Assembly: GCA_002435305.1 (NCBI GenBank)
Contig: DJMH01000108.1
Coordinates: 1-30,283, forward strand
Length of the DNA: 30,283 nt
From: Dehalococcoidia bacterium UBA6495
Lineage (GTDB): Bacteria > Chloroflexota > Dehalococcoidia > Lucifugimonadales > UBA826
Direction of reading: 5' to 3'
Positions 15,449 to 22,773 of the stretch are shown piece after piece. Below the pieces are notes generated by a model that worked only from the letters and a program-made list of their open reading frames with translations, was not told the origin of the DNA and did no database searches. The position numbers and the translations under genes are program-made. The stretch's first letter is position 1. Each line of letters starts with the position of its first letter.

Positions 15449-16324
15449 CTATCGGTTCATTGTGGGATCTAACGCATCCCTCAAGCCATCACCTACAAAT
15501 GTAAAGCCCATCGTAATAATCGCTATCATGAGGCTCGGGAATATACCCATATACAAGTACGTGCGGACGTAGGCAAGGCTGGTCGATATCATTTTGCCTA
15601 AACTTGGCACCGGCTCATCAATTCCAAGTCCTAAAAAGCTAAGTCCGGCCTCATTGAAAATCACAGCTGGAATTTGAAAGGCCAATAAGACGGCCAATAT
15701 AGGTACGATGTTTGGGAAAATATGTCTAAATGCTACTCTGAGTCTAGAGGCACCGATGGCTTGTGCTGCGATTACAAATTCTCTCTCTTTAAAAGCCAAA
15801 AACTGCCCGCGGGTGATACGCGTTTCCACGACCCAGCCCGAAATCCCCAAAGCAAATATCACGTTCCACATGGAATGCCCAAGCAATCCCATAATAAACA
15901 TCGCTATTAGTAAAGCCGGAATGCCGGTTGCTATTTCTATTATCCTGACCACTATCTGGTCTACCCACCCCCCAAGATAACCGCCAAGAGTACCTAAAGT
16001 GATTCCTATGCTTAAGGTGATGATTTGTACCCCCAAAGCTACAATGATAGAAGTCCGTGTGGCGTAAATAATACGACTAAGGTAATCGCGACCCACACCG
16101 TCGGTGCCAAATAGGTGTGACCAGCTGGGAGGCTGCCTTGTTTCAAGCACGTTTCCCACGTCGTATGGGGTAGGTGCCAAAAAGTCCGCAAATGTAGCGA
16201 TGAAAACACAGGCAGAGACGACTCCAAAGCCGATGACGGCCAATTTGTTACGCCTGAAACGCCACACGAAATTGGCTTTGCGGCGCTTTTGACCTTTTTC
16301 TTCTACTTCTTTAAGGGTGGTCAT
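15449..16324 (-). CDS. Peptide/nickel-type ABC transporter permease, DppC family
   Basis: A 291-residue inner-membrane permease of the dipeptide/oligopeptide importer family. A basic N-terminus (RRKANFVWRFRRNK) is followed by the first membrane helix. The segment GTDGVGRDYLSRIIYATR is the hallmark of DppC/OppC proteins. The cytoplasmic EAA loop that docks the ATPase is AAQAIGASRLRVAFRHIFPN. The chain ends in FVGDGLRDALDPTMNR, also typical. Its ATG overlaps the stop of the DppB-type gene by four bases (ATGA), so the pair is coupled. No ATPase gene is present in the window. Confidence 0.95.
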   Translation of the reverse strand: MTTLKEVEEKGQKRRKANFVWRFRRNKLAVIGFGVVSACVFIATFADFLAPTPYDVGNVLETRQPPSWSHLFGTDGVGRDYLSRIIYATRTSIIVALGVQIITLSIGITLGTLGGYLGGWVDQIVVRIIEIATGIPALLIAMFIMGLLGHSMWNVIFALGISGWVVETRITRGQFLAFKEREFVIAAQAIGASRLRVAFRHIFPNIVPILAVLLAFQIPAVIFNEAGLSFLGLGIDEPVPSLGKMISTSLAYVRTYLYMGIFPSLMIAIITMGFTFVGDGLRDALDPTMNR

Positions 16325-17253
16325 ATTTGGCGATCCGTCAGTCTCACCCGAGGATCAGCCCAAGTGTAGAGAATATCACTGATAAAATAAGTAAGGCCAA
16401 ACAGAACGGCTACCATCATGAAAACACCCATGATGACCGGGTAATCCCTATCAAAAATACTGGTTACGAAATGGCGACCAATTCCAGGTATCCCGAAGGT
16501 GTTTTCTATAAAAATGCTTCCTGTCATCAGGTTTGGGATTAAAGGCCCGACGAGGGTAATAATAGGGATCAAGGCATTCTTAAAAACATGCCGAAGGATC
16601 ACTACAGGTTCCGCCAATCCCTTGGCTCGTGCAGTCCTGATGTAATCGGACCTCATTGCCTCAAGCATACTGACTCTTGTAAAACGCGCTATAAGGCTCG
16701 TAGGAGCAAGGCAATAGGCTACCACTGGCAGGACCATATGCTGCCAAGTCCCCCAGCCTTGAGTTGGAAGGAGGTCCATTTTCACGGAAATAAACATAAC
16801 TAACCATACTGCAACGGCAAAATTTGGAACAGTGATACCTGTTGTAGCTAGAAAAGTTACGGTGTAGTCCAGTAGGCTATTTTGCCGGAGCGCGGCAATA
16901 ATGCCAACAGGAATTCCGATTGAAAAGGCTATTAGAAGCGTGAAAGTACCTATCTTTGCTGTCGCAGGCCAGCCTCTTGCTATTGTTTCCCAAACGGTTT
17001 CAGTTTTGAATATGAATGAATTGCCTAAATCTAAGTGAATTAAATTCCATAGGTATTTTGCGTATTGAATATGGACTGGTTGGTCCAATCCATATTTCCT
17101 CATCATGTTTTCTTTCGCGGCCCCCTGCAAGGGTATTTCAGCTTCATTCCAGGGCGTACCTGGCAACCATCTGACCGCGATGAATAGGATTAGGGAAATG
17201 ATTAAAACAGACCCTACTAAACCTAACAATCTTCCTAAAGAATATCTAATCAT
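16321..17253 (-). CDS. Peptide/nickel-type ABC transporter permease, DppB family
   Basis: A 310-residue inner-membrane permease. It starts with a membrane helix directly after MIRYSLGRLL, as DppB/OppB proteins do. It shows LGLDQP-like MRKYGLDQPVHIQYAKYLWN, DLGNSFIFKTETV, the EAA loop ARAKGLAEPVVILRHVFKNALIP and the C-terminal SDILYTWADPRVRL. It pairs with the DppC-type subunit and would take substrate from the lipoprotein encoded at 18541-20358. The class V aminotransferase-fold gene ends 24 bases upstream, so it lies inside the importer operon. Confidence 0.95.
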   Translation of the reverse strand: MIRYSLGRLLGLVGSVLIISLILFIAVRWLPGTPWNEAEIPLQGAAKENMMRKYGLDQPVHIQYAKYLWNLIHLDLGNSFIFKTETVWETIARGWPATAKIGTFTLLIAFSIGIPVGIIAALRQNSLLDYTVTFLATTGITVPNFAVAVWLVMFISVKMDLLPTQGWGTWQHMVLPVVAYCLAPTSLIARFTRVSMLEAMRSDYIRTARAKGLAEPVVILRHVFKNALIPIITLVGPLIPNLMTGSIFIENTFGIPGIGRHFVTSIFDRDYPVIMGVFMMVAVLFGLTYFISDILYTWADPRVRLTDRQI

Positions 17254-17277
17254 GAGTGGATTTTCTCTTTATTTAGT

Positions 17278-18435
17278 CTAAGACGCAAGTTCTGATAATT
17301 TGTCTGCAAGTAAATCTATTTCTTCCTCCAGTAAATAGAAAGCAGCAGCAATCCGCATTGATTGCGTTTCGGGGTTGTGCGCCGTTAAAATTCTATGCTC
17401 TTTCCACAGCCAATTGCCTGGTTCAGGGTGGTTAAGGCCCGCGGTTGAAAAGGCAACTATTCCTGTGCTATCAGTTCTAGCCATCGGTGTTTTAATTGAT
17501 ATTCCCGGAATGTCAATTAAACGTCTTTTTAGTTGGCTGGCCAAATCGTGGCTTCTTTCGTATATTTTTTCAGGACCTATCCTGTTGTGGAACTCTAGAG
17601 CCTTAACCCCTGATGCATGGGTTGCCCAATACCTAGTACCAAATTCAAATCGTTGTGCCGTCTTGAGGCTTGTATAGGACAATGAATCAAGATCATATTC
17701 CTCAGTCATTCCCCAGCCTACCCAGCTTGTCTTCAACTTGGCTATCCAATCATTCTTTACGTAGAGAAAACCGGTTCCTTGCTGGCATAAAAGCCATTTA
17801 TGACCACATCCAGCGTAAAAATCACAACCCAGTTCGCCCATAGAGACTGGAAACTGACCTACTGCGTGAGCCCCATCCAACATATACGGGATGTCTCGAG
17901 CCTTCAGAAATGCTCCAACTTCCTTAGCGGGTAATCTAGCGCCATCTACAGTCGATACGTGGCTAAGAAAGACCAGCTTGGTTTTATCGGTTATTAAAGA
18001 TTCCAAGTCTATTAAGAGTTGAACCGAATCTGTTTGGAATTTAAGTAGGTTCACTTTGACGCCGTACCGTTCAGATAAGTTCATAAAGGGAAGTGAACCA
18101 CTGGGATGTTCTTCATTGGTGATAATTACCTCGTCACCAGGAAGCCAATCAAATCCAGCGGCTACTATGTTGATTCCATCTGACACATTTCGGGTTAGTG
18201 CTATCTCGTCTGAGGAAGCCCCGATGTAGTTGGCAAAGCCTTTTCTAGAATCTTCAAATAAGGCTAACACCTCATCATTGACGTCTCGGTCGTATGGTCC
18301 CTTGTGTTCTATAAGACGGGTTAGTCTGACTGCTTCCTCTGCGACCACGCTGGGGGTGGGGCCGAAAGTTCCACAGTTCAAATATGTACAACTCTGGAGT
18401 GCGGGTATTTGAGTTCGGATTGATTGAATGTCCGT
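17278..18435 (-). CDS. Class V aminotransferase-fold PLP enzyme (cysteine desulfurase / isopenicillin N epimerase-like); apparent ACG start
   Basis: From 18435 the protein has 385 residues. Landmarks are IPALQSCTYLNCGTFGPTP at the start, NEEHPSG, SHVSTVDG, the DGAHA motif with PLP-contacting Asp and His (D187, H190) and GHKWLL with the Schiff-base Lys (K213). The enzyme may desulfurate, racemise or cleave an amino acid; the substrate is unknown. The first usual start, TTG 18381, would cut off the conserved segment before YLNCGTFGP and has no ribosome site. GGGAGG lies six bases upstream of ACG at 18435, in frame, and an in-frame TAA at 18496-18498 blocks longer readings. ACG is therefore the apparent start; a T-to-C change or a base-calling error could explain it. 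It is embedded between the binding protein and permeases of a peptide importer. Confidence 0.82.
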   Translation of the reverse strand, partial: TDIQSIRTQIPALQSCTYLNCGTFGPTPSVVAEEAVRLTRLIEHKGPYDRDVNDEVLALFEDSRKGFANYIGASSDEIALTRNVSDGINIVAAGFDWLPGDEVIITNEEHPSGSLPFMNLSERYGVKVNLLKFQTDSVQLLIDLESLITDKTKLVFLSHVSTVDGARLPAKEVGAFLKARDIPYMLDGAHAVGQFPVSMGELGCDFYAGCGHKWLLCQQGTGFLYVKNDWIAKLKTSWVGWGMTEEYDLDSLSYTSLKTAQRFEFGTRYWATHASGVKALEFHNRIGPEKIYERSHDLASQLKRRLIDIPGISIKTPMARTDSTGIVAFSTAGLNHPEPGNWLWKEHRILTAHNPETQSMRIAAAFYLLEEEIDLLADKLSELAS

Positions 18436-18441
18436 TTTGGG

Positions 18442-18447
18442 CCTCCC
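18442..18447 (-). promoter_or_regulatory. Ribosome binding site pointing to an ACG start codon
   Basis: GGGAGG on the minus strand lies six bases upstream of ACG (18435). It decides the start of the class V aminotransferase-fold gene, because no ATG, GTG or TTG occurs at a suitable distance. Confidence 0.65.
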
Positions 18448-18448
18448 T

Positions 18449-18492
18449 AAAAGAACGGCCCACCTGGTACAAAAGTACCGAGCAGGCCGTTC
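18449..18492 (-). terminator. Hairpin with T-tail between binding protein and downstream importer genes
   Basis: GAACGGCC (18453-18460) pairs with GGCCGTTC (18485-18492). Inside it GGTAC-AAAA-GTACC (18466-18479) forms a second perfect stem. On the minus strand it is followed by TTTT. It starts about 50 bases after the binding-protein stop and ends just before the next ribosome site. It could terminate most transcripts or protect the 3' end of the binding-protein mRNA, giving more binding protein than permease, as in other importer operons. Confidence 0.7.
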
Positions 18493-18540
18493 AATTTATC
18501 TCTCTTGTTTCTTGCTACTAGCGAGAAACCTCACATGCGG

Positions 18541-20358
18541 TTAGTAGGCCGATCGAGTGTGCGCATTGACATTATCGCCAACATACACCTCATAGATGTT
18601 CTGCGCCCCAAAACCAGGATTCCAGTTAGCGTACTGAAGACCTGTCCAACCAGCCGCGTTGGTGTCACGCCATGTACCTTTCAGGTATGGTTTGTGCAAC
18701 TGGTTTTGAATTTGTGACCAGAAGAATACGCTACCGACATCCTCAGAGAGAATTTCTTGTAGCTTGATCATCTTGGCAGACCTCTCATCTGAAAGTGCCA
18801 TCGCACCTGCTTCTATTCTTAAATCTTCGAATTCCTTGTTGTTCCAGTTATGTCGCCCATCCGTCTTGAAGACACCCATAAAGTTTGAAGCGTCCACATA
18901 GTCGAAACCGTACGAGACCATAGCAAATGGCAGATTGTGGTCATTTAGATTGGCCATGTAAGTTTTGCGGTCCATATTGTTGATAGTGATGTCAACGCCT
19001 AGGTTTGCTTTAAGCTGCTGGGCAACTGCCGCTGAGGTTGCTTGGAAGAGGTCGGTTTCTTGTCTCAGAGCCAACTCCAGCTTTGGAAAACCTGCGCCGT
19101 TTGCATATCCTGCGTCGGCCAGCAGCGCTTGGGCTGCGGCGACATCAAGACCTTGGTATTGTTTGAGTTTGTCAGGTCCGGCAGCATCTGGGAAACCAGG
19201 TATTAATATACCGTACCTGGGCTCTCCGGCCGCTTCCCCGACTATGTTTTTAATGATCGCGTCTCTGTCTATAGCTTTAGCAAAAGCCTGCCTGACTCTG
19301 ACATCGTTAAACGGTTTGCTCTGGTTGTCAAAGAAAAGGTAGTGCGTTCGGAAGTCACCAGGGGAAAGACCTCTTTCTTTCATCAACCCCGCATCACCCA
19401 TCAAATATTCTTGGTCTGCTGGAGTAAATGGTCCGTTGACAGTATCGATCTCGCCAGCAAGATAAGCATCAAATGGTCGCTTACCGTACACAGACTTAAC
19501 ATTTTCAACATAAGGAATTATCTTCCCTGAGTAGTTAAGGTTAGGCTCAAATTCTGCATGCTGATTTGGCACCCATTCTTTTAGGATCCATGGAGTACTT
19601 GAAACTGTTGTCGCAGGATCATTGGAGTAGTAGTTGCCATGTGCCTCAGCGGCATGTTTTGCGAGCGGGGAACCATACATCATAAACCCGGGGACATATG
19701 GTGCTGGCGTATCAAGCTGGAAGACAAGGGTTTTGTCGTCTGTTGCTGTAACACCTAGAGTGTCCAGAGCCTTCTCGCCGGCTTCAATTGCCCCATAGTT
19801 TTCTACTTCAAGCATACCGAAGTACCACGTGAAGTCGTAAGCGTGTTCTGGGTCAGCGTAATACTGCCATGTATACACGTAGTCATGAGCAGTCAACGGG
19901 ACACCGTCACTCCACGTGAGATCCGGGTCGATGTTGAATGTCCAGGTCTTCATATCGTCTGAAGATGACCAGCTAGCTGCACCACCAGGTACAGTAGAAA
20001 GGTCTGTACTCAATAGAGCTAAGCTAAAGCCACTTTGAAAACTTCCCGCAGCAGAGTTGTAAACACTGACTGCGAACTCAAGAGCTTCGCCCTCTTTTTC
20101 ATAGTTCTTCTTAAGGAATTGATCTGCCATTGGAGCAGCGTCACTTGGCATTTCGCGTCCGAATACATTCTTCGTTTTTGCTGCCGGAGCTGGCTTTGTA
20201 GCCGGGGCCGGAGCTGCCGCTGGGGCTGCTGCTGGGGCTGCTGCTGGGGCTGCTGCTGGAGTAGTGCCTTCATCTGAAGAACTACATCCGACCGCGACCG
20301 TCAGCATCAGGGCCGTCATGGCACCGATCACCAAAAACATAAAACCGTTCTTGCGCAT
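18541..20358 (-). CDS. Peptide ABC transporter substrate-binding lipoprotein (SBP family 5)
   Basis: An extracytoplasmic solute-binding protein of the DppA/OppA family, 605 residues from the ATG at 20358, where GGAGG sits seven bases upstream. A longer frame to 20394 has no such site. The N-terminus has a basic MRKNG, a hydrophobic helix and the lipobox-like AVGC, whose Cys should be lipidated. Next comes an Ala/Pro-rich linker of about 30 residues coded by 12-bp tandem repeats. The binding domain follows, with WTFNIDPDLTWSDGVPLTAHDYVYTW and the family segment VRQAFAKAIDRDAI. It is first in the run to the class V enzyme and the DppB/DppC permeases. A minus-strand TATAAT at 20426-20431 could be its -10 element, but I see no good -35. 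Confidence 0.94.
   Translation of the reverse strand: MRKNGFMFLVIGAMTALMLTVAVGCSSSDEGTTPAAAPAAAPAAAPAAAPAPATKPAPAAKTKNVFGREMPSDAAPMADQFLKKNYEKEGEALEFAVSVYNSAAGSFQSGFSLALLSTDLSTVPGGAASWSSSDDMKTWTFNIDPDLTWSDGVPLTAHDYVYTWQYYADPEHAYDFTWYFGMLEVENYGAIEAGEKALDTLGVTATDDKTLVFQLDTPAPYVPGFMMYGSPLAKHAAEAHGNYYSNDPATTVSSTPWILKEWVPNQHAEFEPNLNYSGKIIPYVENVKSVYGKRPFDAYLAGEIDTVNGPFTPADQEYLMGDAGLMKERGLSPGDFRTHYLFFDNQSKPFNDVRVRQAFAKAIDRDAIIKNIVGEAAGEPRYGILIPGFPDAAGPDKLKQYQGLDVAAAQALLADAGYANGAGFPKLELALRQETDLFQATSAAVAQQLKANLGVDITINNMDRKTYMANLNDHNLPFAMVSYGFDYVDASNFMGVFKTDGRHNWNNKEFEDLRIEAGAMALSDERSAKMIKLQEILSEDVGSVFFWSQIQNQLHKPYLKGTWRDTNAAGWTGLQYANWNPGFGAQNIYEVYVGDNVNAHTRSAY
20210..20257. repeat. 12-bp tandem repeat coding the Ala/Pro linker
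   Basis: Three perfect copies of GGGGCTGCTGCT (20222-20257) follow one imperfect copy (20210-20221). On the minus strand they code for the AAAP periods of the lipoprotein linker. Because the unit is a multiple of three, slippage would change linker length without breaking the frame. Confidence 0.9.
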
Positions 20359-20487
20359 TGAGTAACCTCCACACAATACTTCTTTAACAAGCACACGAAA
20401 ATACTCGTAGCTTTTAACTTCGACTATTATATGACGAAAGTCAACAAAATATAATACCCAATTAGTATTACATGAAGATTACTATTG

Positions 20488-20504
20488 AAAATGGGTCCCA
20501 TTTT
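20488..20504. promoter_or_regulatory. 17-bp perfect palindrome between NHL and binding-protein genes
   Basis: AAAATGGG-T-CCCATTTT is fully symmetric. It lies 53 bases after the NHL gene stop and 130 bases before the lipoprotein start. As RNA it would give a 7-pair stem with a 3-base loop and U-rich end, so it may be a weak terminator for the NHL gene. An operator upstream of the importer is the alternative. Confidence 0.4.
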
Positions 20505-20556
20505 AAGCCAAAACACTATGCTAGGGCATTAGTGGGGAGCACATATATTTGATCAA

Positions 20557-21552
20557 TTAAATATTAAATTGCGGGTCACTATAATTGGTAATCTTATCGA
20601 ATATTTGGATTCGCCATCTTTGTGAATCCACGGCTAGCAACCTAGATTGCGAGTCGTCGAAACTAACGCATGTTGGCAATGCAAAAAGTGTTTCAGGCTC
20701 TAAACTTGATACCCGTCTCCGAGCCTTATATACGTCAGGACTAGCGGCCACGTACTGCTTTTGCCATTTTGATAGCTCGACCGCTGAACCGGTTAGGTTT
20801 GCTATGTGAATACCTGTTGAATCGTAGATCTGCACCCGGTTATTGACCCAATCTGCCACATAAATATCGCCTGATTCATCTACAGAAACGTCTGAAGGAT
20901 GGTTCAGATTTGAGGCGCCGGAACCAAATTCTCCTACTGACATTATGAAGGCTCCATCTGCATTAAACTTTTGGACCCTGTGATTTTTATGGTCAGCTAC
21001 ATAGACAAAATTGTCACTGTCTGTGCAAATCCCCCAAGGAGCATTTAATAATCCATCGGTTTCCCCAAATTCTCCCCACGAATGGATGAATACTAAATCT
21101 CGGGAAAATTTTTGGACGCGATGGTTAAGAGTATCGGCTACATAGACGTTATTATCGGAATCTATCGTGATTCCCGACGGGCGATTAAATTGGCTTTCCC
21201 CATCGCCGGAGCCACCTATGGTTTTAACAAGATCTCCTTGTGGAGTGAAAACTGAAAGTATATTTCGGAGTTCATCCGTGACCAGCAAATGCTCGCCATT
21301 GAAAATTGCGCAACTAGGCCAAGCACCATCGAAGTTTTCTTCAAGAACTTCTCTAAATGAAATCTCAATCTCTTCATCATCTATGCTAGGGCCAATTGTC
21401 AACTTGACTACGTCTGATCCGTAGGTGTCTCTTAACACTACAAAAAAATCATTTCCCGCCCCTTTCGTGGCGTAAACTATTCCCCGGAATGCCCGACCTC
21501 CTACAACTCGGTTGTAATCAAAAGCTCGACCCTTTGCCGATGTAGTAAGCAT
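20557..21552 (-). CDS. NHL-repeat beta-propeller protein
   Basis: The 331-residue protein contains at least three clear NHL repeats between about 110 and 245. They share the pattern FNRPSGITIDSDNNVYVADTLNHRVQKF, with the neighbouring units LNAPWGICTDSDNFVYVADHKNHRVQKF and LNHPSDVSVDESGDIYVADWVNNRVQIY (each cited in part). A further degenerate unit follows at the C-terminus. NHL propellers bind proteins or ligands, or act as lyases; no catalytic residues can be assigned. No signal peptide is visible, so a cytoplasmic location is likely. It follows DUF1501 by 36 bases on the same strand and probably belongs to that transcription unit. Confidence 0.85.
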   Translation of the reverse strand: MLTTSAKGRAFDYNRVVGGRAFRGIVYATKGAGNDFFVVLRDTYGSDVVKLTIGPSIDDEEIEISFREVLEENFDGAWPSCAIFNGEHLLVTDELRNILSVFTPQGDLVKTIGGSGDGESQFNRPSGITIDSDNNVYVADTLNHRVQKFSRDLVFIHSWGEFGETDGLLNAPWGICTDSDNFVYVADHKNHRVQKFNADGAFIMSVGEFGSGASNLNHPSDVSVDESGDIYVADWVNNRVQIYDSTGIHIANLTGSAVELSKWQKQYVAASPDVYKARRRVSSLEPETLFALPTCVSFDDSQSRLLAVDSQRWRIQIFDKITNYSDPQFNI

Positions 21553-21588
21553 TTTGAATCTACCTATACTCTACTTAAATAGCTAATT

Positions 21589-22731
21589 TTAGTTTGAAGA
21601 ACCCATAAATTCCGGCTTTTCAAAATGTCCGCCGACGATAGGCACAGGGTCTAATTTCATCCAGTCTTCAGCCAGAGTGGTGTACACGCTTCTGAAATCC
21701 ATGTCTGGTACTAAATCACCCTGATCAAGATCTCCTTCCTTCATCGATGGGTATTGTCCATATTCTCCGCCTCTCACGTTTTTGCCTATAGCAAGGCAGA
21801 CACCACCGGCTCCATGATCCGTTCCTGCACCGTTGTCATACACTCTCCTTCCAAACTCGGAAAACAGAAACATGGTGACATTGTCAGCGGCCTGGTGTTC
21901 TTCCAAATCGTCAAAGAAATCTCTTATGGCAGATGACGCTGAGGACCAAAGTTTATTATGGGTGGAAAGTTGATCTGCATGAGTGTCAAAACTTCCAAGG
22001 TCACAATAAAAAATCCGAGTACCTAAATTTGCCAAATGTATTTGAGCAATTCCCTTGAGCTTTTTGGCGATTGAGGAATCTGAGTACTCAACAGTTGATG
22101 AATACAAACTAGGTGCGACATTTAAGATGTCTGCTCCTTTCATTGCATCAAGGCCTGTTTGACCAAGAAATTCCATAACTGGACCAGATCCGATCATTGG
22201 AGAGTACATCTTTTTGTACCTATCTAGTACCCGATCCCTTTTTTGTTCTGGGGAAATGTCGGTAAGGAGTCCGTAATTATCTAAATTTTCCACTGTGGCT
22301 ACTGGAACGTCGGGAGCAACCAAAGCCCTATAAAGTGATGGGCCCATACTTACGGCTGTCACCACGTTTCCTTTGTTGGGGTCGATTTGCTTGATTGCTC
22401 TGCCAAGCCAACCTTCCGTACCGAGAGTTTCAGGTTCACATGTGTGCCAGATGTCCATGGATCTAAAATGCGATCGAGGAGAGTTTTCGTAGCCAACCCC
22501 ATGAATAATGGCAACATCACCCTCTTTATACATTTCCGCTAAAGGTGCCATGGCAGGATGAAAACCAATTTCTGAGGTGAGCTCGATTACATCAGTCTCA
22601 TTTATATTAACTGAGGGTCTGTAGTCTCTATACAGGGAGTTACTGTGAGGCACCACAGTATTCATGTAATCATTGCCACCCGATAATTGAACTACTACTA
22701 TCACCGGGTCTTTTGATGGGGTTTCGGTCAT
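21589..22731 (-). CDS. DUF1501 family protein (alkaline-phosphatase/sulfatase-like fold)
   Basis: The 380-residue protein has DUF1501 features: VVVQLSGGNDYMNTVVPHS at the start, IGFHPAMAPLAEMYKEGDVAIIHGVGY, SHFRSMDIWHT, DTHADQ in the middle, then FSEFGRRVYDN and GTDHGAGG. The conserved Asp and His residues resemble metal ligands of the alkaline-phosphatase superfamily, but the biochemical role of DUF1501 is not established. Most members have a twin-arginine signal; this one starts MTETPSKDPV with no signal, and no upstream in-frame extension is needed because GAGGATAACC precedes the ATG. It lies 42 bases after DUF1800, its usual partner, and is followed by the NHL protein. Confidence 0.9.
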   Translation of the reverse strand: MTETPSKDPVIVVVQLSGGNDYMNTVVPHSNSLYRDYRPSVNINETDVIELTSEIGFHPAMAPLAEMYKEGDVAIIHGVGYENSPRSHFRSMDIWHTCEPETLGTEGWLGRAIKQIDPNKGNVVTAVSMGPSLYRALVAPDVPVATVENLDNYGLLTDISPEQKRDRVLDRYKKMYSPMIGSGPVMEFLGQTGLDAMKGADILNVAPSLYSSTVEYSDSSIAKKLKGIAQIHLANLGTRIFYCDLGSFDTHADQLSTHNKLWSSASSAIRDFFDDLEEHQAADNVTMFLFSEFGRRVYDNGAGTDHGAGGVCLAIGKNVRGGEYGQYPSMKEGDLDQGDLVPDMDFRSVYTTLAEDWMKLDPVPIVGGHFEKPEFMGSSN

Positions 22732-22773
22732 GGTTATCCTCGTTATCCTCTATCCTTTTCTTTACAACGGTAG

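Noticed and set aside
15423..15454. CGATAG ... CTATCG pair around the DppC-type stop
   Set aside because: Six-base arms with a 20-base loop and no T-run; not a convincing terminator.
18275..18472. Minus-strand 65-codon frame that could point to a frameshift at the start of the class V enzyme
   Set aside because: The conserved N-terminal residues (IRTQIPALQSCTYLNC) are in the same frame as the rest of the enzyme, so no frameshift is needed; only the start codon is odd.
20019..20277. Gln/Pro-rich and Cys/Trp-rich ORFs over the lipoprotein linker
   Set aside because: They are shadow frames of the 12-bp repeat; the lipoprotein frame has the signal sequence and ribosome site.
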